DNA from: Inia geoffrensis
Taxonomy: Eukaryota > Chordata > Mammalia > Artiodactyla > Iniidae
Assembly: GCA_036417435.1 (NCBI GenBank)
Contig: CM070901.1
Span: 66,274,501-66,338,500, forward strand
Direction: 5' to 3'
Length of the DNA stretch: 64,000 bases
Below the pieces are notes generated by a model, which saw only the letters and a list, made by a program, of their open reading frames with translations, had not been told where the DNA came from and made no database searches. A program made the position numbers and the translations under genes. Shown one piece after another: positions 12,120-23,939 of the stretch; position 1 is the first letter of the stretch; the number at the start of each line of letters is the position of its first letter.

Positions 12120-13060
12120 TCAAGACTTCCTCTCCTGGCTATGATGGAGTATAATGCAACAACTTAATGCTCTCAGAGAGAACAATTAGAAAAGCCAGAA
12201 AAACTTTTTAAAAATAGAAAAATAAATCTCTCTTAAAGCATTAGAGAGCTACACCACTAAGGCCAATATCCCAGAGAAGAAGGAAAGCTCATTGAAGTCA
12301 GCTCAACTTTCCTCCTGCCACTTTTCTCCTTGGCATATCTGTCAACTTTTGGCTCTGGATGGAAAGCTAAGGAGCTAGCAGAAGGCAGCTGCTAAGAAGC
12401 AGAGAAGTAGCAGAGCTTTCAGAAATTGTAGGAGGTTGAAAAGATGAAAATGGGAGCTCTTGGCTGTCACAAGCAACCAGGACTTGAGGGCCAAAATGTC
12501 TGAGAGAAGGGAAGTGCAGAAAAGTGAGTCCAACACTTACCACCAGTTTTCTCCCCAAGGAATTGTGTGATTCTTAAACTATATAAAGCAAGAGGCCAAG
12601 TCAATAGAAAGTGACTAAATAGCATGGGAGGGTTTGGGGTGGGGAGGGAGTCTCATAGTACTTTGAAGACAAAAATGAGAGCTCAAGACACGTTCCTGAA
12701 TGGGAATAAATAGCACAGGCTCTCATGTGGGATCCCTGGGGTGCTACATTCTAGGAGTGGGGGTGAACTGAGGCTGACCACACATTAAAAAGATTGAAAC
12801 TTGGCATTTCTACTTCCCCCAGGGTGTAAAAACATAATGTTGCTTCCACACTAACAGCAAGAAAAAAACTGAAGAAATTTCAAAATTACTTTTCCAAGCC
12901 CACTATGGTGCTAAGGTCTCAGAGTAAGCAAGTGGCCTGAATTTCAAGGAGGGATAGACCCCTTCAAAGGTAAATGAGATACGTGCTGGGTCACCTGTGG
13001 CAGAGCATGAGGGGAACAGGTGGCTGAACTGTTGGATGCCAGTGTGGACCAGCATTTTGG
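12120..13060 (+). mobile_element. Possible 5' region of an old L1
   Basis: The context ctatgatggagtataatgca, followed by A-rich purine blocks such as aaaagccagaaaaac and a gctaaggagctagcagaagg stretch, resembles the 5' UTR of ancient L1 elements. An L1 3' end in the same orientation follows at 13368, so both may belong to one old element with a large internal loss. No ORF is preserved. Confidence 0.4.
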
Positions 13061-13367
13061 TCTGAAATAGCTGATGGCCTCAGACTCAGTAGGGTTCCAC
13101 ACTCACTCACAGGTTCTTTTTCATGGATCTCCACTGGGTACTCATGGAAAAGATTGGGGAAAAGGATTGGAGCGGGGCCAGAAACCAGGGAGAACATCTC
13201 TAATTGGTGCAGGTCTGTGGAAGTTAATTGGTTGTCACTTCAGAGCCTCCCTTTGCTGCTGAATTCTTCTCTTAAAGAGAGGAAAATACTTAAGCTTAGT
13301 TAAGAACTTAAGTTCTTACTTAACCAGAACTCTTCTAGTTATAGATATACATACTATCAAACAATAT

Positions 13368-13935
13368 TAGTAATGCCACTTTGGAAAACTATATCTAATA
13401 GAGCTGTATATATGCATTTTACTCCTATCCAACATTCTACTTCTAGATAAATACTCAATAGAAATGGATACATGAAGTGTTCACCAAGAGATATATAGAG
13501 AAATGTTCAAAGCCAATTTACTAATAATGACCAAAAAGTAGAACTAACCCAAATAGCCATCAACTAGAGGTCAGTATATTCCATGGCGTATTCCTACAAC
13601 AGAATGTCATATAGCAATAAGAATAGATGAATTATTATTATATGCAACCACAAGAATGAATCTCACAACATAATGTTGATTAAAGAAGCCAGACATAAAA
13701 TAGTATATATTATATGATTCCATTTACATAAAGTTCAAAAATAGGCAAAACTAATCAAAAGTGATGGAAGTCATTATAACTTTAGGGATGGGTATGGGGA
13801 TGCTAGTAATATTCTACTTCCTGATCTAAGAGACTATTACACAGGAGTTTACTTTATAAAAATTCACTGAGCTACACATTTGTAATCCGTGCACTTTCCT
13901 GGTGTATATCTTACTTCAACAAAAATCTACATTAA
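13368..13935 (+). mobile_element. Old L1 3' end
   Basis: Remnant of the ORF2 C-terminus and 3' UTR: caaaaagtagaactaaccca, aaatagccatcaactagagg, attccatttacataaagttc, then the 3' terminal block tgagctacacatttgtaatc and a cttcaacaaaaa end. It is highly diverged and inactive. Confidence 0.75.
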
Positions 13936-14034
13936 AAATGTTTACAAGCAGAAAATAGTATTTACAATTTTAAAATATAGATAAATACTATTTTTAAACT
14001 GTAACAAATTTAAATTATGCTTACATTGAGCAGG

Positions 14035-14215
14035 CTCTATTCTAACTGTTTTATGAATAGTAACACATTTAGTCTGCTTAGCAACCTTATAATTTATTGT
14101 CTCCATTTTACAGATGAGGAGATTTAGAAATGTTAGGTAACTTTCCCAAGTGCTCAGCCAGCAGGTGTCAGAGCGGTAATTTGAACCCAGTTTGTGCTCT
14201 TAGCACCTTTTGCTG
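14035..14215 (-). mobile_element. MIR SINE, antisense
   Basis: Reads as a reverse-complement MIR: tctattctaactgttttatg, ccattttacagatgaggaga, aactttcccaagtgctcagc, gtaatttgaacccagtttgt. Confidence 0.85.
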
Positions 14216-14410
14216 CAGGAGAGACTTATAGCCTCTTACCTTATTCCTGCTCTAAATAACTGTGCTCACTTGAACATTTTTTAAAAGTCATTTTATATAC
14301 GTGTATATTTATATTATAATGTCATCAATATTACTAATAGCTGCCATTTGTTTTTTTAATCCTCCTTCATAATATTTTGGATGTTCTGAGAAAGTAAGTG
14401 ATGGGCTGAT

Positions 14411-14422
14411 AAACAGTGAATG
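14411..14422 (+). repeat. Left target-site duplication of L1-A
   Basis: aaacagtgaatg, repeated exactly at 21795-21806 after the L1 tail. Confidence 0.92.
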
Positions 14423-16442
14423 GAGGAGCTTCAAGATGGAGGAAGAGTAAGATGCAGAGATCACCTTCCTCCCCACAAATACATCAGAAATACATCTACA
14501 TGTGGAACAACTCGTACAGAACACCCACTGAACGCTGGCAGAAGACTTCAGACTTCCCAAAAGACAAGAAACTCCCCACGTACCTGGGTAGGGCAAGAGA
14601 AAAAAGAAAAAACAGAGACAAAAGAATGGGGACGGCACCTGCACCAGTGGGAGCGAGCTGTGAAGGAGGAAAGGTTTCCACACACTAGGAAGCCCCTTCG
14701 CGGGCGGAGACTGCGGGTGGCGGAGGTGGGGGAGCTTCGGGGCCACGGAGGATAGCACAGCAACAGGGGTGCGGAGAGCAAAGCGGAGAGATTCCCGCAC
14801 AGACGATCAGTGCCGACGGGCACTCACCAGCCTGAGAGGCTAGTCTGCTAACACGCCGGGACGGGTGGGGGCTGGGAGCTGAGGCTCGGGCTTCAGTTGG
14901 AGTGCCGGGAGAGGACTGGCGGCGTGAACACAGCCTGAAGGGGTTAGTGTGCCACGGCTAGCCGGGAGGGAGTCCGGGAAAAGTCTGGACCTGCTGAAGA
15001 GGCAAGAGACTTTTTCTTGCCTCTTTGTTTCCTGGTGTGCGAGGAGAGGGGATTAAGAGCGCTGCTTAAAGGAGCTCCAGAGACGGGCGCGAGCCGCAGC
15101 TATCAGCACGGACCCCAGAGACAGGCAGGAGATGGTAAGGCTACTGCTGCCACCACCAAGAAGCCTGTGTGCGACCACAGGTCACTCTCCACACCTCCCT
15201 TCCAGGGATCCTGTGCAGCCCGCCACTGCTAGGGTCCTGTGATCCAGGGACAACTTCCCTGGGTGAACGCATGGTGCGCCTCAGGCTGGTGCAACGTCAC
15301 ACCGGCCTCTGCCGCCTCAGGCTCGCCCTGCATTGTGCCCCTCCCTCCCCTCAGCCTGAGTGAACCAGAGCCCCCGAATCAGCGGCTCCTTTAACCTCGT
15401 CCTGTCTGAGCAAAGAACAGATGCCCTCAGGAGACATACACGCAGAGGCATGGCCAAATCCAAAACTTAGCCCCGGCAGCTGTGCGAACAAAGAAGAGAA
15501 AGGGAAATCTCTCCCAGCAGCCTCAGGAGCAGCAGATTAAATCTCCACAAGCAACTTGACGTACCCTGCATCTGTGGAATACCTGAATAGACAACGAATC
15601 ATCCCAAATTGAGGAGGTGGACTTTGGAAGCAAAGATATATATATTTTTTTTCCTTTTTCTCTTTTTGTGAGTGTGTATGTGTATGCTTCTGTGTGTGAT
15701 TTTGTCTGTATAGCTTTGCTTTTACCATTTGTCCTAGGGTTCAGTCTGTCCGTTTTTGTGTTTTTTTAGTATACTTTTTGGCGCTTGTTATCATTGGTGG
15801 ATTTGTTTCTTGGTTTGGTTGCTCTCTTCTTTCTCTCTCATTTTTTTTTATTACTTTAAAAAAATTTTTTAATAATTATTTTTTATTTCAATAATTTTTT
15901 TATTTTAGTTTATTTTATTTTATCTTCTTTCTTTCTTTTTCTCCCTTTTATTCCGAGCTGTGTGGATGACAGGCTCATGGTGATCCAGCCAGGCATCAGG
16001 GCTGTGCCACTGAGGTGGGAGAGCCAAGTTCAGGACACTTGTCCACAAGAGACCTTCCAGCTACACATAATATCAAATGGAGAAAATCCCCCAGAGATCT
16101 CCATCTCAATGCCAATACCCAGCTCCACTCAATGACCAGCAAGCTACAGTGTTGGACACCCTATGCCAAACAACTAGCAAGACAGGAATACAGCCCCATC
16201 CATCAGCAGACAGGCTGCCTAAAATCATAATAAGGCCACAGACACCACGAGACGTGGACCTGCCCACCAGAAAGACAAGATCCAGCCTCATCCACCAGAA
16301 CACAGGCAATAGTCCCCTCCACCAGGAAGCCTACACAACCCACTGAACCAACCTTAGCCACTGGGGACAGACACCAAAAACAAGGGGAACTATGAACCTG
16401 CAGCCTGCGAAAAGGAGACCCCAAACACAGTAAGTAAGCAAA
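14423..16442 (+). promoter_or_regulatory. L1-A 5' UTR / internal promoter
   Basis: L1 5' UTRs carry an internal RNA polymerase II promoter. Here the first 20 bases include aagatgg (14433-14439), a match to the YY1 core used for L1 start-site placement. From about 14690 to 15460 the sequence is GC- and CpG-rich. A T-rich tract follows (about 15640-15945), then a transition to ORF1. Compared with the matching region of L1-B, more CpGs remain. Activity is not shown by sequence alone. Confidence 0.75.
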
Positions 16443-17333
16443 ATGAGAAGACAGAGAAACACACAACAGATGAAGGAGCAAGGCAAAACCCCACCAGACC
16501 TAACAAATGAAGAGGAAATAGGCAGTCTACCTGAAAAAGAATTCAGAATAATGATAGTAAAGGTGATCCAGCACCTTGGAAATAGAATGGAGAAAATACA
16601 AGAAACGTTTAACAAGAACCTAGAAGAACTAAAGAGCAAACAAACAATGATGAACAACACAATAAATTAAATTAAAAATTCTCTAGAAGGGATCAATAGC
16701 AGAATAACTGAGGCAGAAGAATGGATAGGTGACCTGGAAGATAAAATAGTGGAAATAACTATTTCAGAGCAGAATAAAGAAAACAGAATGAAAAGAATTG
16801 AGGACAATCTTAGAGACCTCTGGGGCAACATTAAACACACCAACATTCGAATTATGCTGGTCCCAGAAGAAGAAGAGAAAAAGAAAAAGACTGAGAAAAT
16901 ATATGAAGAGATTATAGTTGAAAACTTCCCTAATATGGGAAAGGAAATAGTTAAGCAAGTCCAGGAAGCACAGAGAGTCCCATATAGGATAAATCCGAGC
17001 AGAAACACCCCAAGACACATATTAATCAAACTATCAAAAATTAAATACAAAGAAAACATATTAAAAGCAGCAAGGGAAAAACAACAAATAACACACAAGG
17101 GAATCCCCATAAGGTTAACAGATCTATCAGCAGAAACTCTGCAAGCCAGAAGGGGGTGGCAGGACATATTTAAAGTGATGAAGGAGAAAAAACTACAACC
17201 ATGGTTACTCTACCCAGCAAGGATCTCATTCAGATTTGATGGGGAAATGAAAACCTTTACAGACAAGCAAAAGCTAAGAGAATTCAGCACCACAAAACCA
17301 ACTTTACAACAAATGCTACAGGAACTTCTCTAG
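16443..17333 (+). pseudogene. L1-A ORF1 (RNA-binding protein), one nonsense codon
   Basis: ORF1p forms coiled-coil trimers that coat L1 RNA. The frame is continuous from MRRQRN to a normal TAG after LQQMLQELL, 297 codons including the stop. The single break is a TAA at 16668-16670, in place of GAA, right after MMNNTIN. Residues up to about 130 are helical and charged, fitting the coiled coil. The part from Met 16749 onward (194 codons) holds most of the RRM and C-terminal domain, including the PRHILIKLS and ISFRFDGEMKTF blocks. Restart at 16749 would give a piece lacking most of the coiled coil. A 3-bp deletion next to the ILTADLS-type block is also visible against L1-B. Classed as a pseudogene. 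Confidence 0.92.
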
Positions 17334-17391
17334 GCAGGAAACACAAGAGAAGGAAAAGATCTACAATAACAAACCCCAAACAATTAAGAAA

Positions 17392-20300
17392 ATAGTAATA
17401 GGAACATACATATAGATAACTACCTTAAATGTAAATGAATTAAATGCTCCAAACAAAAGACATAGACTGGCTGAATGGATACAAAAACAAGACCCATATA
17501 TATGCTATCTACAATAGACCCACTTCAGACCTAGGGACACATACAGACCGAAAGTGAGGGGATGGTAAAAGATATTGCATGCAAATGGAAATCAAAAGAA
17601 AGCTGGAGTAGCAATTCTCATATCAGACAAAATAGACTTTAAAACACAGGTTATAACAAGAGACAAAGAAGGACACTACATAATGATCAAGGGATCAATC
17701 CAAGAAGAAATATAAAAATTGTAAATATTTATGCACCCATCATAGAAGCACCTCAACACATAAGGCAAATACTAACAGCCATAAAAGGGGAAAACGACAG
17801 TAACACAATCATAGTAGGGGACTTTAACACTCCACTTTCACCAATGGACAGATCATCCAAAATGAAAATAAATAAGGAAACATAAGCTTTAAATGATACA
17901 TTAAACAGTATGGACTTAATTGATATTTATAGGACATTCTATCCAAAAAAACCAGAATACACATTCTTATCAAATGCTCATGGAACATTCTCCAGGATAG
18001 ATCATATCTTGGGTCACAAATCAAGCCTTGGTAAATTTAAGAAAATTGAAATCATATCAAGTATCTTTTCTGACTGCAATGCTATGAGACTAGATATCAA
18101 TTACAGGAAAAAACCTGTAAAAAATACAAACACATGGAGGCTAAACAATACACTACTTAATAACCAAGAGATCACTGAAGAACTCAAAGAGGGAATCAAA
18201 AAGTACCTAGAAACAAATGACAATGAAAACACAACAACCCAAAACCTATGGGATGCAGCAAAAGAAGCTCTAAGAGGGAAGTTTATAGCTATACAATCCT
18301 ACCTTAAGAAACAGGAAACATCTCAAACAAACAACCTAACCTTACACCTAAAGCAATTAGAGAAAAATGAACAAAAAATCCCCAAAGTTAGCAGAAGGAA
18401 AGAAATCATAAAGATCAGATCAGAAATAAATGAAAAAGAAATGAAGGAAATGATAGCAAAGATCAATAAAACTAAAAGTGGTTCTTTGAGAAGATAAACA
18501 AAATTGATAAACCATTAGCCAGATGCATCAAGGAAAACAGGAAGACTCAAATTAATAGAATTAGAAATTAAGAAGGAGAAGTAACAACTGAGAGTACAGA
18601 AATACAAAGGATCATGAGAGATTACTACAAGCAACAATATGCCAATAAAATGGGCAACCTGGAAGAAATGGACAAATTCTTAGAAAGATACAACCTTCCA
18701 AGACTGAACCAGGAAGAAATAGAAAATATGAACAGACCAATCAAAAGCACTGAGATTGAAACTGTGATTAAAAATCTTCCAACAAACAAAAGCCCAGGAC
18801 CAGATGGCTTCACAGTAGAATTCTATGAAACATTTAGAGAAGAGCTAGCACCTATCCTTCTCAAACCCTTCCAAAATATAGCAGAGGGAGGAACACTCCC
18901 AAACTCATTCTATGAGGCCACCATCACCCTGATACAAAAACCAGACAAAGATGTCACAAAGAAAGAAAACTACAGGCCAGTATCACTGATGAACATAGAT
19001 GCAAGAATCCTCAACAAAATACTAGCAAACAGAATCCAACAGCACATTAAAAGGATCATACACCATGGTCAAATGGGGTTTATCCCAGGATTGCAAGGAT
19101 TCTTTAATATGTGCAAATCAATCAATGTGATACACCATATTAACAAATTGAAGGAGAAAAGCCATATGATCATCTCAATAGATGCAGAGAAAGCTTTTGA
19201 CAAAATTCAACACCATTTATGATAAAAACCCTCCATAAAGTAGGCATAGAGGGAACTTTCCTCAACATAATAAAGGCCATATATGACAAACCCACAGCCA
19301 ACATCGTCTTCAACAGTGAAAAACTGAAACCATTTCCACTAAGATCAGGGACAAGACAAGGTTGCTGACTCTAACCACTATTATTCAACATAGTTTTGGA
19401 AGTTTTAGCCACAGCAACCAGAGAAGAAAAAGAAATCCAAATTGGAAAAGAAGAAGTAAAGCTGTCACTGTTTGCAGATGACATGATACTATACATAGAA
19501 AATTCTAAAGATGCTACCAGAAAACTACTAGAGCTAATCAATGAATTTGGTAAAGTAGCAAGATACAAAATGCACAGAAATCTGTTGCATTCCTATACAC
19601 TAATGATGAAGAATCTTAAAGTGAAATTAAGAAAACACTCCCACTCACCACTGCAACAAAAAGAATAAAATATCTAGGAATAAACCTACCTAAGGAGACA
19701 AAAGACCTATATGCAGAAAATTATGAGACACTGATGAAAGGAATTAAAGGTGATACAAATAGATGGAGAGATATACCTTGTTCTTTGATTGGAAGAATCA
19801 ACATTGTGAAAATGACTCTACTACCCAAAGCAATCTATAGATTCAATGCAATCCCAATCAAACTGCCACTGGCATTTTTCACAGGTCTAGAACAAAAAAA
19901 TTCACAATTTGTAAGGAAACATAAAAGACCTCAAATAGCCAAAACAATCTTCAGGAAGAAAAACGGAGCTGGAGGAGGGCTACCCTGGTGGCACAGTGGT
20001 TGAGAGTCCGCCTGCTGTTGCAGGGGATACAGGGTCATGCCCCAGTCCAGGAAGATCCCACATGCCATGGAGCGGCTGGGCCCATGAGCCATGGCTGCTG
20101 GGCCTGCGCATCTGGAGCCTGTGCTCTGCAACGGGAGAGGCCACAACAGTGAGAGGCCCGCGTACTGCAAAAAAAAAAAAAAAGGAGCTGGAGGAATCAG
20201 GCTCCCTGACTTCAGACTATAGTACAAAGCTACAGTAATCAAGACAGTATGGTACTGGCACAAAAACAGAAATATAGATCAATGGAACAGGATAGAAAGC

Positions 20301-21412
20301 CCAGAGATAAACCCACGCACATATGGTCATCTTATCTTTGATAAAGGAGGTAAGAATATACAGTGGAGAAAAGACATCCTCTTCAATAAATGGTTCTAGG
20401 GTAAGTGGACAGCTTCATGTAAAAGAATGAAATTAGAACACTCCCTAACACCATACACAAACTTAAACTCAAACTGGATTAAAGACCTAAATATAAGGCC
20501 AGACACTATAAAACTCTTAGAGGAAAACATAGGCAGAACACTCTATGACATAAATCACAGCAAGGTCCTTTTTGACCCACCTCCTAGCGAAATGGAAATA
20601 AAAACAAAAATAAACAAATGGGACCTAATGAAACTTCAAAGCTTTTGCACAGCAAAGGAAACCATAAACAAGACAAAAAGACAACCCTCAGAATGGGAGA
20701 AAATATTTGCAAAGGAAGCAACTGACAAAGGATTAATCTCCAAAATTTACAAGCAGCTCATGCAGCTCAATAACAAAAAAATCAAACAACCCAATCCAAA
20801 AATGGGCAGAAGATCTAAATAGACATTTCTCCAAAGAAGATATACAGATTGCCAACAAACTGATGAAAGGATGCTCAACATTACTAATCATTAGAGAAAT
20901 GCAAATGAAACCTACAGTGAGGTATCACCTCACACCAGTCAGAATGGCCATCATCAAAAAATCTACAAATAGTAAATGCTGGAGAGGGTGTGGAGAAAAA
21001 GGGAACCCTGTTTCACTCTTGGTGGGAATGTAAATTCATACAGCCACTATGGAGAACAGTATGCAGGTTCCTTAAAAAACTAAAAATAGAACTATCATAT
21101 GACCCAGCAATCCCACTACTGGGCATATACCCTGAGAAAACCATAATTCATAAAGAGTCATGTACCAAAATGTTCATTGCAGCTCTATTTACAATAACCA
21201 GGACATGGAAGCAACCTTAAGTGTCTATCAACAGATGAATGGATAAAGAATATGTGGCACATATATACAATGGAATATTACTCAGCCATAAAAAGAAAGG
21301 AAATTGAGTTATTTGTAGTGAGGTAGATGGACCTAGAGTCTGTCATATAGAGTGAAGTAAGTCAGAAAGAGAAAAACAAATACCATATGCTAACACATAT
21401 ATATAGAATCAA
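17392..21412 (+). pseudogene. L1-A ORF2 (endonuclease-reverse transcriptase), degraded
   Basis: ORF2p nicks DNA with an APE-type endonuclease and copies L1 RNA with its reverse transcriptase. The expected start codon is ATA (17392-17394) and TAG follows seven codons later (17413-17415). The endonuclease QETH block reads Q-stop-TH (TAG 17515-17517). VGDFNTPLSP survives, but the SDHN block reads SDCN, so a catalytic His is lost. In the reverse transcriptase, [17 protein letters not shown] and LFADDMILY are intact, but the QGCPLSPL block has two stops. A CHR SINE interrupts codons after 19976. The Cys-rich C-terminal motif reads [18 protein letters not shown], with one Cys changed to Ser. The natural stop is lost by a 1-bp deletion. 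It is non-functional. Confidence 0.93.
19977..20183 (+). mobile_element. CHR SINE nested in L1-A ORF2
   Basis: tRNA-derived head (gggctaccctggtggcacag), the ccgcctgctgttgcagggg block, and a gagaggcccgcgtactgc end followed by a poly-A tail. The 12-bp target-site duplication ggagctggagga is perfect (19965-19976 and 20184-20195). L1-B keeps the unoccupied version of the site at about 40139-40148, proving that this is a later insertion. It is the shortened form of about 200 bp. Confidence 0.97.
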
Positions 21413-21794
21413 AAAAGAAAAAAATGGTTGTGAAGAACCTAGGGGCAAGATGGGAATAAAGACAGACCTACAGGAGAATGGACTTGATGATATGGGGAGG
21501 GGGAAGGATAAGCTGGGCCAAAGTGAGAGAGTGACGTGGACATATATGCACTACCAAACATAAAATAGATAGCTAGTGGGAAGCAGCCGCATAGCACAGG
21601 GAGATCAGCTTGGTGCTTTGTGACCACCTGGAGGGGTGGGATAGGGAGGGTGGGAGGGAGGGAGACGCAAGAGGGAAGAGATATGGGGACATTTGTATAT
21701 GTATAACTGATTCACTTTGTTATAAATCAGAAACTAACACAGCATTGTAAAGCAATTATACTCCAATAAAGATGTTAAAGAATAAAAAAATAAA

Positions 21795-21806
21795 AAACAG
21801 TGAATG
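21795..21806 (+). repeat. Right target-site duplication of L1-A
   Basis: Exact copy of the 12 bases at 14411-14422. The left part merges with the A-rich tail, so the true length could be a little greater. Confidence 0.9.
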
Positions 21807-21954
21807 AGTTACTTATATCATTTCAGACAATTCCATCCATCTTAATGCAGAGAGATGGATGTTGAGTTTTCGTCTCTCCTCTAGTTCTATGATTTTCTGA
21901 ATCATGTCTCAGAGTAGGTAATTCCCAGTGTAAATGAGTTAGGTCGAGTCTGAA

Positions 21955-22770
21955 ATCATTAACTCATTCATTTATTCATTCACTCAACAAATAGCATTTG
22001 AGTACCTGCTATGTTCCAGGCACTGTTTGTGGTATGGAGGATATTGTGATAAATGGGACAAAGAGTTTAATCTCAGGGGAGGATGAACTGGCCAAATAAC
22101 AAATAAACATATGACATAATGCCAAACAGTAATAGCTGTCAAGGAGAAAAATATATCAGAGGGAGGGCATTGAATATGGCAAAGAGTTTGTGCAGACCGT
22201 GCTGAGCTCTTTCATATAGGATGGCCAGGGAAGGCCTCTCTGAGGAAGCAGTCTTTGAGTGGAAGACTAAATAAAATGAGAGGTTAAAGTTTTAACCTCT
22301 ACTCTTAGGTTAGATAGAGATGGATACACAAACCTGATTTGTACAAACATCCTAGATTTGTATCTCCATCTCAATCTCTATCTATCTACCTATCATCTCT
22401 CTATCCAACTGGATTAAGAGTGGTCCTGCCGGAGAGACCAGAAAGTGCAAATATTCTGAGGTAGGAAAATCTTGGCAGTTTAGGGAAGCAGCAAATAGCC
22501 CAATGTACCTGGGGTGGAGTGAGCTAGGAAGAGAGAGATGGGGTGAAGTTGGAGAAGTTGTCAGAGGCCAAATGCTGTAGGGCTATGTAGACTCTGATAA
22601 ACTTGGAATTTGTTCAAAATGTGATGTGAAGCCACTTGGAGATTTTCGAGCAAAAGTGAGGGATGGTCAGATTTTTATTTCCATAATATGACTCTGACAA
22701 CTGTATAGAAAATATATTACAGGAAAGAGGCAAGAGGTAATAGCGATGGATACAGTGATTCATATGGTCA
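21955..22770 (-). mobile_element. L2 LINE fragment, antisense
   Basis: Reverse complement of L2: it starts with the 3' tail (ttcactcaacaaatagcatttg, tatgttccaggcactgtttg). Then come aggatggccagggaaggcct, aagttgtcagaggccaaatg, ttgttcaaaatgtgatgtga and a gactctgacaactg block in L2 order. A short tract at about 22300-22410, with tctatctatctacctatc, is inserted in the middle. Confidence 0.75.
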
Positions 22771-22964
22771 TCAGGCAACATCCGTTTGTGAATGTTGTAA
22801 TATCTGAAGTTTAGTTCAACTCCCCTAAATACCATGTTATTGGGCTGGTCTCACTCTGTGAGCTGGGATTTAATTCTTTCCCTATATGAGTGAATAGATT
22901 CCCTCTTCTCAAAACAAAGCAGTGGTGAGTTAGTCCTTCAAAATGGCACCACAGAGAGCCTTAT

Positions 22965-23606
22965 TATACTAGTTTGCAAGGGCTGCGGTAACAAAGTACC
23001 ACAAATGGATTACTTAAACAACAGAAATTTATTGTCTCATAGTTCTGGATGCCAGAAGTCCATAATCAATATATCAGCTGGGTTGTTTCCTTCTGAGGGC
23101 TGTGAAGGAAGAACCTGCTCCCCGCCTCTCTCCTCAGCTGTAAATGGCTGTCTTCTCCCTGTGTCTCTTTACACTATCTTCCCTCTGTGGGTGTCGCTTT
23201 TCCTTCACATGATGTTCTTTTCTTTTTTTTTTTTTTTTTTTTTTCCGGGCCTCTCACTGCTGTGGCCTCTCCCGTTGTGGAGCACAGGCTCCGGACGTGC
23301 AGGCTCAGAGGCCATGGCTCATGGGCCCAGCCGCTCCGCGGCATGTGGGATCATCCGAGACCGGGGCACGAACACGCGTCCCCTGCATCGGCAGGCAGAC
23401 TCTCAACCACTGCGCCACCAGGGAAGCCTCACATGATGTTCTTTTTATAAAGCTACCAGTCATATTGGATTAGGACCTACACTAATGACCTCATCTAAAC
23501 TTTACTAATTATATCTGTATCAACCTTATTTCCAAATGGGGTCACATTCTGAGAGGGTTAGGACTTCAACATATGAATTTGGAGGAGACACAATTAAATC
23601 CTAACA
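22965..23606 (-). mobile_element. MLT1-like solo LTR with nested SINE
   Basis: Antisense MLT1-type LTR: ctagtttgcaagggctgcgg, gtaccacaaatggattactt, aaacaacagaaatttattgt, gttctggatgccagaagtcc at one end. At the other are gtcatattggattaggacct, caaatggggtcacattctga and a tgaatttggaggagacac block, ending aaca. Flanks are cttat and cttgt, a probable 5-bp duplication with one change. A CHR SINE splits it at 23221-23428. No internal genes are present. Confidence 0.85.
23221..23428 (-). mobile_element. CHR SINE nested in MLT1 LTR
   Basis: Antisense copy: T-run, gggcctctcactgctgtggc block, and a ccactgcgccaccagggaag end. A perfect 17-bp target-site duplication, tcacatgatgttctttt, lies at 23204-23220 and 23429-23445. 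Shortened form, still rich in CpG, so relatively young. Confidence 0.97.
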
Positions 23607-23764
23607 CTTGTAATAGTCAAAGAATAGAGACTTATTGAAAGAAAGACCTCAAATATAACCCCTTCTTTCATGTGCCTTGCATTGCATGCATACAAGCCTT
23701 GATTTACTGTCTTTTTGCAGACTGTGGTGGTGAAATCTACCTTTAACATAATCAGAGTCACTTC

Positions 23765-23935
23765 CATGACTTGAGCACCTACTATTGGCCAAACACTGTA
23801 CAGTCTTGTACATATATTATCTCACTTAGTCTATACACACTCTCTGTGGGATAGATTATGCTACCTACATTTTACAGATGACAAAACTAAAATTCAGAGA
23901 ATATCAATAACTTGTCCAAAGTAACTACTTTAGGC
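23765..23935 (-). mobile_element. MIR SINE, antisense
   Basis: Reads tgagcacctactattggcca, aaacactgtacagtcttgta, acattttacagatgacaaaa, ataacttgtccaaagtaac, which is a reverse-complement MIR. Confidence 0.8.
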
Positions 23936-23939
23936 AAAA

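Larger units (their letters stand above)
14423..21794 (+). mobile_element. L1-A: near full-length L1 LINE, inactive
   Basis: A complete retrotransposon layout in order: 5' UTR of about 2 kb with a YY1-type aagatgg at its start, ORF1, a short spacer, ORF2 and a 3' UTR ending caattatactccaataaag, then an A-rich tail. A 12-bp target-site duplication, aaacagtgaatg, flanks it at 14411-14422 and 21795-21806, which shows insertion by target-primed reverse transcription without 5' truncation. About 7.15 kb is L1; the rest is a nested CHR SINE. ORF1 has one nonsense codon; ORF2 has several stops and frameshifts. The 5' UTR is still CpG-rich, so the copy is not very old, but it cannot move by itself. 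Confidence 0.96.

Noticed and set aside
14309..14823. Long antisense frames at the L1-A 5' end
   Set aside because: L1 5' UTRs do have antisense promoters and small antisense ORFs in primates, but these frames show no match to such a protein and begin or end in flanking DNA.
23005..23450. Frames of 80-140 codons containing Ala/Gly/Arg-rich peptide near 23200-23430, 41907-42203, 48877-49321, 52315-52725, 63347-63669
   Set aside because: All are translations of CHR SINEs in various frames.
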